From Cannabis sativa (taxonomy: Eukaryota > Streptophyta > Magnoliopsida > Rosales > Cannabaceae), in NCBI RefSeq assembly GCF_029168945.1, contig NC_083604.1, positions 11,586,812 to 11,650,811 of the forward strand: a stretch of 64,000 nucleotides of DNA. Reading direction: 5' to 3'. The notes below the pieces were generated by a model. That model worked only from the letters and a program-made list of their open reading frames with translations. It was not told the DNA's origin and did not search any database. Below are positions 1-10,007 of the stretch, piece after piece. Within the stretch, counting starts at the first letter, position 1. Every line of letters starts with the position of its first letter. The position numbers were made by a program, and so were the translations under genes.

Positions 1-1000
1 CTTTTTTTCCTGCCAGCCATGGTGATTTCTGGTTTTTCACCCCAAAAACCAATCAAACCTCCACCGAACCTGCTCAAACCTTCCAAAATAATATAATATA
101 GTAAACATGACATAACCCAACAACCAATTCATTGAAATATATCCATTTGCTCAAAATCACACTTCAAAGTGAAGAAAAAAACACAATTTTATCTCTATGT
201 AGCTTAATCAATTCAACCAGCCCCTAACTCCAATCAAATTAAACTTAAACAAGTTTCAAACACCCTCAACAACTACCCTAGAATCATATTCCATCACCAA
301 ACAACTTGCAGCCCCCCTTGAAAAACCAAAACCCCAACCAAAACAAACTTAAAACCAAGATAATTTAGAGAAAACAAGCAACAAAGACTTACCTCAACAC
401 CTATGATGTTCTAAAGAGTGAATCAACAAGAGAAAGGATGAATTGAACTCAAGGTTCCTCCCAAGCTTGGCTGGCTCCAAGTTGAATGAGAGAGAAAGGG
501 AGAAGGGAAGTGGTTTCCTTGCCTTGGAAGCTTTCTTCTTATAATAGGTTTTTTTTCTTTCTTCTTTTTTTTTTTTAAATAATAGGCAGCCCTAAAAAGT
601 AAAAAGGCAAAAGACTAATTTACCCCTAATGAAAAAAAATATGAACTTTAAAATAACCTAGGACATTTTTGCAATTTTTCTAATTCCATTAAACCGACAT
701 TCTAAAATTTCTAACCTAGTCCGGAATATTCTCAAAATAATTCTTCCATAAATGTCGTGACATTTCTAACCAAAATCGTCGGGCCCAATAAAAAAAATGT
801 TTTATTTCGAAATTGATATCCTCGGTACTCACATATCCCAAAATAATCTTCGTAATTAATAAATTACGCTTTTTATTTCATTGAGTAAATTCTCAATAGT
901 TACCCTAAGTAAGATCATAATCTTACTTCATTACCAACATAATTACATATTTAATAAAAATATGCCTATTTAAATATTATTTATTTTCCGGAGTATTACA
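1..1000 (-). mobile_element. LTR fragment of a retrotransposon, minus strand, cut by window edge
   Basis: Read on the minus strand this begins at 1000 with TGTAATACTCCGG, a TG-type LTR start, and runs AT-rich to the window edge. The plus-strand end is CA at 999-1000, and directly beyond it the Copia-1 reading frame resumes, so this is an insertion into Copia-1. No coding region is seen. It may be a solo LTR or one end of a full element; its other end and TSD partner (ATCAG expected, 1001-1005) lie outside the window. The family is not recognised. Confidence 0.6.
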
Positions 1001-1002
1001 AT

Positions 1003-1674
1003 CAGGCTTACACATCCTCAATGATCCCTGACTATGCTATTGATCAAGAATGGTATGCTGATACCGATGCTACAAATCATATTGCTCCTGGCATGGAAAA
1101 TCTTGAACATGAACAACCCTATTTTGGCGAAGATGCTCTCACTGTTGGTAATGGTAAGAAACTTACTATATCTCATCTTGGTACTCACTCATTTCCTACT
1201 GTTTCTCAACCTCTAAAGCTTAATTCAGTTCTTAAAGTTCCTGACATAAAGAAAAACCTTGTTAGTGTCTTAAAATTAACCAATGATAATAACGTTTTTC
1301 TTGAATTTCATTCAAAATGTTGGTTTGTTAAGGACAAACTCACAGGGAATGTCATACTCAAAGGGAGAGTTAAAAACGGTCTCTACATGCTTCCCCAACA
1401 ACATACTTCAGACCCTGATCTGGAGCTTCAATGTCACATGGCCACTACTATGGCATCTACCTCAGACAATACTGAGTCCTATGTTTCCAGTTTAGAGTCT
1501 AAGAGTTGTCTTTCTAATTGTACTTCAGCTGTTTCAACAGCTGCACAATCTTGTAATCCTACTGGTATTAATAAAAATGAGTTGAATTCTTATGCTCCAG
1601 TTTGCCTATACACCAGTTCTAATTTGAATACTGATGTTAATATATGTAACATTCCCGCTTCAAGCCTCCATTAG
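1003..1674 (+). pseudogene. Copia-1 protease region
   Basis: The frame opens immediately after the inserted LTR and runs about 220 codons. It contains WYADTDATNHI, which aligns with the copia aspartic protease active site (W-Y-x-D-S/T-G-A-T-x-H). Here the glycine after the catalytic Asp is Asp, which should destroy activity. Further on, VLKVPDIKKNLVSVLKL and GRVKNGLYMLP are the usual copia segments between protease and GAG-pre-integrase. The frame stops at 1672-1674, next to the Cassandra-like insertion. There is no host start codon; translation originally came from upstream gag. Confidence 0.85.
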
Positions 1675-1680
1675 GTCCTT

Positions 1681-2026
1681 ACACCCACGGAATAATGGCT
1701 CTTATACACGAGTACGCCACTCTGGCTGCTTTCTGGATTGATGACTGACCCTACAGATCAACACGAGTATTTTCAGCGTGCTTTGTCCTCACTCGCACGT
1801 TTCCTGGGAAAACTTCCCAGGAGGTCACCCATCCTGAAATTGCCCCAGGTCAAGCATGCTTAACTGTGGAGTTCTTTCGTGATGAGCTACCGAAAAACAA
1901 GATGCACCTTGTTGATATAGGTAGACCAATCAATCCATTTAAGCTCTCTTCAACTGTGTAGTCCCATACCTACACAGTCTTAGAATCCGCACACTTGATC
2001 TTCACCAGGCGATGTGGGATTGTACA
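1681..2026 (-). mobile_element. Cassandra-like TRIM solo LTR containing 5S rRNA-derived sequence
   Basis: On the minus strand it starts TGTACAATCCCACATCGCC, the type of start known for Cassandra LTRs. Its middle carries a 5S rRNA-like segment in the same orientation. Cassandra is a non-coding, terminal-repeat-in-miniature retrotransposon family of vascular plants whose LTRs hold a 5S domain. Only one LTR is present, with no internal domain, so this is a solo LTR inside Copia-1. The 2026 boundary (CA on plus) is clear. The left boundary near 1681 is uncertain, and only CTTA is shared as a possible TSD. Confidence 0.8.
1805..1900 (-). ncRNA. 5S rRNA-like domain within the Cassandra LTR
   Basis: The minus strand shows AACTCCACAGTTAAGCATGCTT (1877-1856; plant 5S has a near-identical A-box region), then GGATGGGTGACCTCCTGGG at 1834-1816, which matches the 5S C-box region. 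Between them the sequence has diverged. This is a 5S-derived domain of a retrotransposon LTR, not a functional ribosomal RNA gene. Whether it still binds TFIIIA or is transcribed by Pol III cannot be seen. Confidence 0.75.
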
Positions 2027-3276
2027 ACTTACCGGTGTTTCTCCTTACGGATCACGGGACTACTGACTGTCACAATATATGGCACTCCAAATTATGTCAC
2101 CCAGCACCAAAAACTTTGGCCAAAATCTTGTCTAAAATAAATATTTCCCACAACCTTAAAACTCTTAGATTCTGTGAGGCATGCAAAATGGGAAAAAGCC
2201 GTAAATTACCCTATTCTCAGTCAAATTCTCGAGCCTCTCAACCACTTGAGTTGCTCCACACTGATATTCGGGGCCCCTCCCATGTTACTTCTCTTGAAGG
2301 ATACAAGTATTACATCATCTTTGTTGATGATTTCAGTAGGTTTACCTGGATTTTTCCCCTAACAGTCAAATCTCAACCCTTTTCTCTATTCCTAGAGTTT
2401 AAAAAGCTTGTTGAGAAACAGTTTGAACTCCCCATAAAAACTGTCCAATCGGACTGGGGAGGTGAGTACAGGGTTTTTGCTAAGTTTCTTACTCAACATG
2501 GCATCTCTTTTCAACACCCTTGTCCCCATGACCATGAGCAAAATGGTAGGGTCAAGAGAAAGCATCGACATATCACAGAAATTGGGCTCACTTTGCTTGC
2601 TGAATCTGGCCTTGACTTAACACACTGGTGGCTAGCTTTTCAGCATACTGTATATGTCATCAACAGGCTTCCTACACCTGTTATTGATGATCTATCACCC
2701 TATGAATGTCTCTTTCACAAGGAGCCTAACTACAGCTTTTTTAAGCCTTTTGGATGCTCTTGCTACCTTCATTTACGGCCATATCAATCTCACAAACTCG
2801 AGATTCGATCAGAAAAATGTACATTTGTGGGCTACTCTATGCAACACAAAGGATACTTCTGCAGAAGTCAAACAGGGAGAACATATATTGCTCGAAATGT
2901 AATCTTTAATGAGCAAGAATTTCCAGCAAAATCTACATCAACACACCAACAGGTACAACCATCACCCTCCATATTATTTCCAACAACTTCCTTCTTTACT
3001 ACTCCTATGGAAAATATTTTATCTAACTCAAGTACTCTTGTTGTTGTTACACCTACTGCTGGTGATGTTATTGCAAGCAATCCCAGCACCCTGCACCCTA
3101 CACCTGCACCAGCTGCAACCATCAATGAGCCAAATGAGCCCAATGCACCAGATGCCCCCCCACCAATCCTATATCTCATGCACCAGTACCATCATCACAC
3201 ATCAACCAAACTACCATCATTCCAACCCTTACACAGTTACCAGCCCCTCCACCACCCACAAATTCTCATCCTATGA
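2027..3276 (+). pseudogene. Copia-1 GAG-pre-integrase and integrase
   Basis: GAG-pre-integrase zinc-binding residues are recognisable (NIWHSKLCHP, then FCEACKMGK). The integrase core follows with HTDIRGP (first Asp) and QSDWGGEY (second Asp). The third catalytic residue is lost: HEQNGRVKRKHRH has Lys (codon 2554-2556, AAG) where copia integrases have Glu. The usual C-terminal copia segment follows (YECLFHKEPNYSFFKPFGC, KCTFVGYSMQHKGY), then a Pro/Thr/Ser-rich linker to the reverse transcriptase. The frame ends at 3276 and the reading continues in another frame from about 3250. The first few codons from 2014 belong to the Cassandra LTR end. Confidence 0.92.
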
Positions 3277-4503
3277 CAACAAGATCCAAAAATGGAGTCA
3301 CTAAACCGAAAGCATACCTTTCCACCAATCACCCTTTACCTGAATCTCTAACCCTCACTGAACCTAAAACACTCAAGCAAGCCTTAGCCAATCCTAAATG
3401 GTTTAAAGCCATGCACGATGAATACATAGCTCTAAAAAAATGGAACATGGACCCTGGTTCCTTATGATTCATCAATGACTTTGGTTGACAACAAATGGGT
3501 GCATCGGGTAAAGCTCAATTCAGATGGTTCAATCAACAAGCTCAAGTCAAGGCTTGTAGCATAGGGCTACCTCCAAACTCCAGGGATCGATTTCACAGAC
3601 ACATTCAGTCCGGTTGTCAAACCAGCAACAATTTGATTGCTCCTCACCATTGCTGTAACAAACAATTGGCCAATAAACCAGCTGGATGTTTCGAATGCAT
3701 TCTTAAATGGCTCACTCCAAGAAACCGTGTACATGCCCCAGCCCCCTGGATTTGTTGTGGCTGAGAAACCAACTCATGTATGCAAGCTTCACAAAGCATT
3801 ATATGGTCTAAAGCAAGCACCACGTGCTTGGAACGATACACTGAAACAAACCTTATTTTAAAAAGGTTTTTCTGCTTCTCGATCGGACACATCCTTGCTT
3901 ATCCGAGGCTCTACAAAGGATTTAGTTGTGCTTCTGGTGTATGTTGATGATATAATCATCACAGGGCCAAACAACACAATCTTCAACAGTCTTATAAAGG
4001 AATTGAATCAAGTGTTTTCTATAAATAATCTTGGGCCATTACACTACTTTTCGGGGGTTGAAATTACTCGAAATGCCATTGGAATGTATCTATCCCTGAC
4101 AAAATATATCTCTGATTTACTGGTTAAACTTCACATGGATGGTGCTAAGCCTTCTCCAAATCCCACAAGCTCTACACACAAGCTTTCACTATCCGAGGGA
4201 GAACCATTTATGGACCAAACACTCTACAGAAGCACATTAGGGGCCTTACAATACCTGACTTTAACTAGGCCGGACGTTGCATTCATTATCAACAAGTTAA
4301 GTCAATTTATTCACGCTCCAACAACAGTCCATTGGGAAGCATGTAAACGGTTATTCAGATACCTTAAAGGGACAATTCATGAAGGACTCCTCATCAGACC
4401 AGCACCACAATTCTGTCTTCAAGCATACTACGATGCCGATTGGGCAAGTTGCCCAGATGACCGACGATCCACAGGTGGATATGCAATTTTCTTTGGAGAA
4501 AAC
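3273..4503 (+). pseudogene. Copia-1 reverse transcriptase and start of RNase H
   Basis: From 3273 comes the entry to the RT (KTLKQALANPKWFKAM), followed by stops and frameshifts to about 3640. The palm then reads well: [36 protein letters not shown], a stop at 3859-3861, then [10 protein letters not shown] with the YVDD catalytic motif at 3940-3951. Connection segments [12 protein letters not shown] and [15 protein letters not shown] follow, then the start of RNase H (YYDADWASC). The frame is cut at 4503 by the solo LTR and continues in the same phase at 6406. Confidence 0.92.
4499..4503. repeat. Target-site duplication AAAAC, left copy (right copy 6401-6405)
   Basis: The five bases abut the TG terminus of the solo LTR and recur immediately after its CA terminus. 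This fixes both boundaries and shows a normal integrase-mediated insertion. Confidence 0.92.
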
Positions 4504-6400
4504 TGTTGGAAATTATTTTACCAGGATCTTAGATCTACTCACAAGTATGTTGATTAACACCCTAAATATGAACTTTCTAAAACGATGAAATAAACACATA
4601 TAAAGTTTAGGAAACCTTACATTGGTTGCAGCGGAATATAATGACTCCTTCCGTTCAGATATCTAGCCCTTGATTCCTTTCTGTAGCAGAGCATTATCAA
4701 TATCTGAACCTGGATCTCTTTCTCTGAATCTTTGATGCTGAAACCTCCTTCTTGCTGAAAGTCTTTCTTCACGATCTTCCTCACTATGATTGAGGTATCA
4801 CTTGCTGTGTGTGGGCACTTCGTACACTAAGGATTTCGAAATTCAAGAGGAGGAGAGAGAGAGAGAGTGGGTTCGGCCAAAGATAGGGAGAGAGAAGGCT
4901 TAGGTTTTTCTGATTCAGAAAGTGTCAGGAAAAAGTGTAATTTTCCTGAAGCCTTCACTATCTATTTATAGCATTCCACTAGGGTTAGGTTTGAATTATC
5001 TGGCATTAAAATAATGAAAATATCAGAGGGAAAAACCCTACAAAAGTGGCCGGCCCTACATAGTGGATTTGGGCCTCACTTTTTGCAATTTTGCAGTTTT
5101 ATCTTTTCTGCATCTGATTTTCTCAAAAATGCCAGTTTTCTAATTCAACCATTTAAATGCCAATTCTAACTATTTAATAACTATAAATAATTATTAAATA
5201 TTATTGTCATTTATCATATTTATTAATTGAACCATACAAAGTATCATAATTAACAAATATGCCCCTATAAACTCTTTCTTTACAATTTCGCCCTCACTTA
5301 GTGAAGAATTCACAAATAGACATAGTCTAATTTGAGAATTATAATTGATTAATCAAAACCAATTATATGAGTCTTACAAGTAATATTATCTCAACTAGTG
5401 CGGGGACCATGGGTCTATATAACCGAGCTTCCAATAAGTAGATCAAGAATTTATTACTAAAATTCACTAACTTATTAATTCTTCGTTGACTCCACGCATA
5501 GAACTTAGAATTGCACTCTCAGTATATAGAATGCTCTATATGTTCCACCATATAGACACATCATTAGTTATCCATTGTTATAATCCTAATGTGATCAATG
5601 ATCCTCTATATGAATGATCTACACTGTAAAGGGATTAAATTACAGTTACATCCTACAATGTATTTTATCCTTAAAACACTTGACCCCGTATAAATGATAT
5701 TTCAGCTTATGTGAAATGAGTACTCCACCATTTATGTTCGTTTGTTCAAGCTCGAAGGAGATCATCCTTTGCTTACTATTCGCCAGATAGAAGCTATAGA
5801 TTCCATGTTTATGATAGCGCTCCCACTCAATTGCACTACCGTGTTCCCAAAATGTACGTATCACCCTGACCTAAAAGTAGGCTTAACTAACAAATCAAAG
5901 AACACGAATAGCCTTTCAAGATTGAGCCTAATCATAACAGGATTAAGAACATTTGATCTAGGATCAACTAGGCGATATTGACTTGAATAGATATTACGGT
6001 AAGTTTAATAAATCTAAGTCAAAGTTAAATATCGGTCCCTTCCGATGCGTACTCCATGCATCCAACCTAAGCTTTACTTTAACCAATGCTCTGGAAAGAA
6101 CATAGGACTTCTCCAAATGCAAGTAAACTCTGTTGTAGATTATCATATCAGTAAAACCCTATGTCTGATAAATCTAGGAAACTTTATTCACATAGTCATG
6201 TTTACTTTCCAATGTGTTGACGGCACAATAAACAGGATCAAGTATGTGAAAAGGGTTTCAGATGAATTTATACATTGTGTACATATAATCATGAAATAAA
6301 TCATGTGAATCATGCAACATTAAATGTTATTTCTGACCTATATTAATAAGTAAATCTGATTATATTGAAATGAGTTTTATTTAGGGCATAAAATCCAACA
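4504..6400 (-). mobile_element. Solo LTR (1897 bp) of the Copia-3 LTR family, minus strand
   Basis: The plus-strand ends are TGTTGGAAATTATTTTACC and GGGCATAAAATCCAACA; on the minus strand it is a close match, end to end, to the 5' LTR of Copia-3 at 45384-47274. It is flanked by the perfect 5-bp repeat AAAAC (4499-4503 and 6401-6405). With no internal domain or second LTR it is a solo LTR, the product of LTR-LTR recombination. A TATA-like box lies near 4975-4964 on the minus strand. The short open frames inside it look like chance. Confidence 0.95.
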
Positions 6401-6405
6401 AAAAC

Positions 6406-6840
6406 CTGGTGTCTTGGTCTGCAAAAAAATAACCTGTCGTGGCTAGATCAAGTACGGAAAGCGAATTTAGAGCCCTCGCAAACACAGCAGCAGAATTAAG
6501 GTGGCTCTACTCTGTTCTCAGTGAACTCAAAGTTCCTTTGCCCAAAACACCAATAATTTGGGTTGACAACTTAGGTGCAGCTTCACTAGCTGCCAATCCG
6601 GTCTTTCACGCTCGATCAAAGCACATCGAAATCGACCTACACTCCACTCGAGACCAAATTCTAGCAAAACAAGTCGAAGTTCGATATGTGCCTTCCTGTG
6701 ACCAAACTGCAGATATTCTAACGAAGCCACTATCAACTGATCGATTTCATTATCTCAAGCACAAGCTTCAAGTGTGTCCAACACCCTTTCGATTGAAGGG
6801 GGATGATACAACTACTACTGTACCTAAACTAACTGTTTAG
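6406..6840 (+). pseudogene. Copia-1 RNase H, C-terminal half
   Basis: This continues the reverse transcriptase frame across the solo LTR; insert plus TSD is 1902 bp, a multiple of three, so phase is unchanged. An in-frame TAA lies near 6430. Conserved copia RNase H sequence follows: VARSSTESEFRALA, IWVDNLGAASLAANPVFHARSKHIEIDLH, and VRYVPSCDQTADILTKPLS. The frame ends at 6838-6840, just past the polypurine tract, as usual for copia elements. Confidence 0.92.
6795..6803 (+). other. Polypurine tract of Copia-1; putative 3' LTR begins at 6804
   Basis: A purine run (GAAGGGGGA) directly precedes TGATACAACTACTAC, a plausible LTR start. A TATA-like CTATATAAATG near 6929 would be the LTR promoter. 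The LTR end is not certain: CA-type ends occur at 6990, 7018 and 7034. The matching 5' LTR is outside the window. Confidence 0.5.
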
Positions 6841-7110
6841 TTAATTAATTAGTTAAAAGAGTTATTACTGTTTCCTTGTAACTACTTTATGTTATCTTTC
6901 TTTCTTGCTTACTCAATGTATTCTCCCCTATATAAATGAAATCATTTCCTAAAGCTAGTTAGCTTTTGCTAGTTTTGAATTGCAATCTCATAGATTGGAT
7001 TCTGTTAGATTTTTAGCATAGATAAGGTCTTACAAATCGGATGAACTCCTCTATCGACTGTCTCTTTCTTTGCAAAACTGCTAAAGGCAATTAAAGGTAC
7101 TAATTACTCG

Positions 7111-7240
7111 ATACAATGGATTCCCTGCAAATGTAGGAGTGCATGCTCTCGCTAAGTGGGGTTTATGCAATCAATGTTCTAGTTTTCTTAATTTTTGGGA
7201 GGTGAATCCCCATATATTCACTATTATCTTTGCGAATTAG
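7111..7240 (+). pseudogene. RNase H-like (RVT_3-type) C-terminal fragment
   Basis: One frame reads NVGVHALAKWGLCNQ followed by a Trp-containing tail and a stop at 7238-7240. The A-H-x-L-A motif is typical of the end of plant RNase H-like domains found alone or in non-LTR retrotransposons. No start or catalytic Asp/Glu residues are seen upstream in frame. It lies directly after the Copia-1 3' end, so it is probably an old fragment into which Copia-1 inserted. Confidence 0.5.
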
Positions 7241-9529
7241 ACTGTTTTTGGCAGATGTTTCCTCATGTGAGCATCAATTTTTTTTTTGGTAATGAAGTGT
7301 ATTTAAGAAAAAAAAAATGATCAATCGCTCTGATAATAATATTTTACAGTACATACCTAAGCATGATGAATGAGTGAAAAAAACTGAAGGACATAAATTT
7401 TTCAACTCGTCTTCTTCTATATCTGTACATACATATATCAATAAATTTAGATGAAATACTTTTATTAATTAATTTGCAGGGCGTACGTACCACCCACCCA
7501 CTCACTCACTGACCTTAGATAAGAAGAGTAGTCTAGTCTCCTCTCCAATAATTAACCACATTGTAAAAACGAGGGACACGTTGTGACTGGTGGAACACGA
7601 ACAACAAAAACAAAAGAAATTGGTTAGTACTTAGTACGTAGTTGTGTTTTGTTTAATGGACTGGACTGGGTCGAATAGAAGTGGTCCAAGAATCCAGTTC
7701 AAATGGACCACTATGGATCTTATTATAGGGACTTTTGGCCCACTTGGTTCTTTTTCTTTGAAGAGTTAATGTCAATCTTCTGCGGCAGCCAAACCCAAGC
7801 CAAGATTATTATTATTATTATTAATTATTGGCCTCTATAACTCTCCAGTCTCTATGCCCCCAAATGGACCAAGTGTCTTCTTCTCTTCTAGCCTGTCACT
7901 TTTTGTTTTCTGTACACATACCGTTATATACGTGTGGCCATTATTGCAACGTGGCTTTTACACCCCCATCCACTACTACTCCATTTAAACAAATCAATGT
8001 GGAGAAAGTCAAATTGGAAAATGAAAAACCCTTTCAATTTTCTGTTTTATTTTTATACAAAATCACAAAGGTGTTGCTATTATAGGCAGTGTCCAAATGA
8101 TTGTGAAAAAGTAATTTATATATCATATGTGCACCAAAAAAATAGTAGCCTTGAATTTTTGTTGAAGAAGAAATCTTGTAATAAAGGGGATTTTTATTTA
8201 CTAGCACAAATTAGTACTCAGAAGAACAGTTGCTTTAAAAAACTGTTATAGTTTTAGTGTATATTTTATATTCAGAAAACTACCAAAATCAGGATCATTC
8301 TTAAGAAATAGATTCCCATCCAAAGGTTATGACTCCCATGGTAATTTTTTTTCTCAAGATAAGTGAAGCAACATCAAAACTACCAAAACTAAAAAATTTT
8401 TTTAATGGGAGTGAGACAATAGTGATATTACATGTCTCACCCACCTCAAAATATTGTATTGTTTATGCAATAAATAAGCAAGATCTCAAATACTCTTTTT
8501 TTTTTTTAAAAAAAAAAAAATTAAGAATTAAAATCTTTGATCTCTTCAGACAAGAATAGGTTAGTCTCTTATAAAAAGGGTATTGTAAGCTGGTTTGGTC
8601 TGTCTAAGTTTCTTTTGGGCCTCATTTTTTTTTTTTTTTGGATAAGGCCTTGCTTAGAATTTTTGAGTGGGTTATGTAAGAATATTTTGTGAAAAATATG
8701 CAAATAATGAGGACAAAATCTTCAGTTCCATTTTTATTTCGGCTGTTGCATAGGTAGTAGTTTTCGAGGTTTAAATTTCCAAAGCTGAAAAAGAGGAGGT
8801 CACAAAATTAGTCACCATGTACCAAAACTAGCTCCTAGGTAATGCTTTTAGATGTTCTTAGCAGTTTTTATTTTATTTTTTCTTTCTTTTGAGAGTTCTA
8901 CTTTTTGAGAGGTCTACTTAGTATATTTGTTATCCAAATTCAGTAATATTAACTGATATATTCTCCAATAAACTAAATTTATTTAATAAATTTTATCCAT
9001 GATTAAATTGCACTAATTTATATCTAATTAAATAAGTAAATTTGAATTTAAAATTTACTTCCATATAAGTTAAATGTAAAAATATTGTTTCTTAGCAAAA
9101 AAAAAAAGTCATTTTATAAATATATAAATTACTTCATTTATTACCAATTAATTTTAAAATAAAGTTTCATATATAGGAAGTTTCAATGGTTACATCAAAT
9201 ATGTAATCATAATAGTTACATTTATTTTTAGCCATTTGATCATTAATTAATGGTTCTAATTAATTTACAAATTAAACAAAAAATAACTTGTAACCTGATA
9301 ATAGCCTAATACTTTATTTCCTTATAAAGCTTTAATTAAGATTAATTTTATTATAAAATTAAATTAATTGTTTTTTTTTTTGTAATTTAGTACTAAACAA
9401 GGTTCTTTTAGCAATTAATTTTCTTGCACTTAAATTATTTTAATATTTGTAGCAAAAATGGTTACATTTTTCGTATTTAAAAATTGTCATAAATTTAGCT
9501 ATATTAAAAAATAAAATTCTTGAAAATTA
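7241..9529. other. AT-rich intergenic sequence, no gene recognised
   Basis: It contains a short ATT microsatellite (about 7806-7825), several poly-A/T runs (8495-8520, 8622-8640) and scattered open frames of at most about 105 codons with low-complexity composition. I see no domain, RNA gene or paired termini here. Confidence 0.6.
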
Positions 9530-10007
9530 TGTTAGACATTTATATGTATAAATTGAAATATATATGTTTATGTATAAAATGCGGAATTAAATCAAACATA
9601 TATACACTATGAATAATGATCGAAATACCTCCAGCCATTGATTCTTGAGCTTTAGTCCCACATAAGCTTTGATCTGCAAAGAAAACTGGTTGATGTGGGT
9701 AATCGGGCTTCCTCGCTCTCTCAACTCTCTTTAGATGGATTTTGCTGTTATGAACAGAATGAGTGAGGAGCTCGAGGACCGAGACCCTATATTTATAGGT
9801 GAGATACTCCATCAGTATCTGTGCCACATTAATTGTCAGAATATTTTGACAATTAATTCAGGAAATCAAATCAGGTAATGAATATAGAAATCTGACCGTA
9901 TATAGAATATTACGTAATTGATTCTGTCCAAATTCAATGAATATAAAATATTCATTTATCAGAATCAATAATATTATTTTATTTCCTTAATTAGAAATAT
10001 TCTAATA
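9530..10007 (-). repeat. Copia-2 3' LTR
   Basis: The plus-strand start is TGTTAGACATT and the end TTCTAATA, so the expected CA end has become TA. It differs from the right LTR at only a few positions by eye. On the minus strand a TATA-like CTATAAATATAGGG lies around 9800-9785. The adjacent interior (10008-10020) is TTCTCCCACTTGG on plus, a polypurine tract on the minus strand. Confidence 0.85.

Larger units (their letters stand above)
1001..7034 (+). mobile_element. Copia-1: decayed Ty1/copia retrotransposon, internal and 3' part
   Basis: Domain order on the plus strand is protease, GAG-pre-integrase and integrase, reverse transcriptase, RNase H, which is the Ty1/copia order. The gag part would lie left of the inserted LTR at 1-1000. 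Two further insertions split it: a Cassandra-like LTR (1681-2026) and a solo LTR (4504-6400). Frameshifts near 3250 and 3640, stops near 3465 and 3859, and altered catalytic residues show it is dead. The 3' end is marked by a polypurine tract at 6795-6803; the 3' LTR end is only tentative. Confidence 0.9.

Noticed and set aside
1805..1900. Genuine 5S rRNA gene
   Set aside because: Only A-box and C-box regions are preserved, the middle is diverged, and it is embedded in an LTR-like unit.
2014..2026. GLYNLP at the start of the integrase frame as a real copia motif
   Set aside because: These bases are the end of the Cassandra-like LTR; the true GLYMLP motif of Copia-1 lies earlier, before the insertion.
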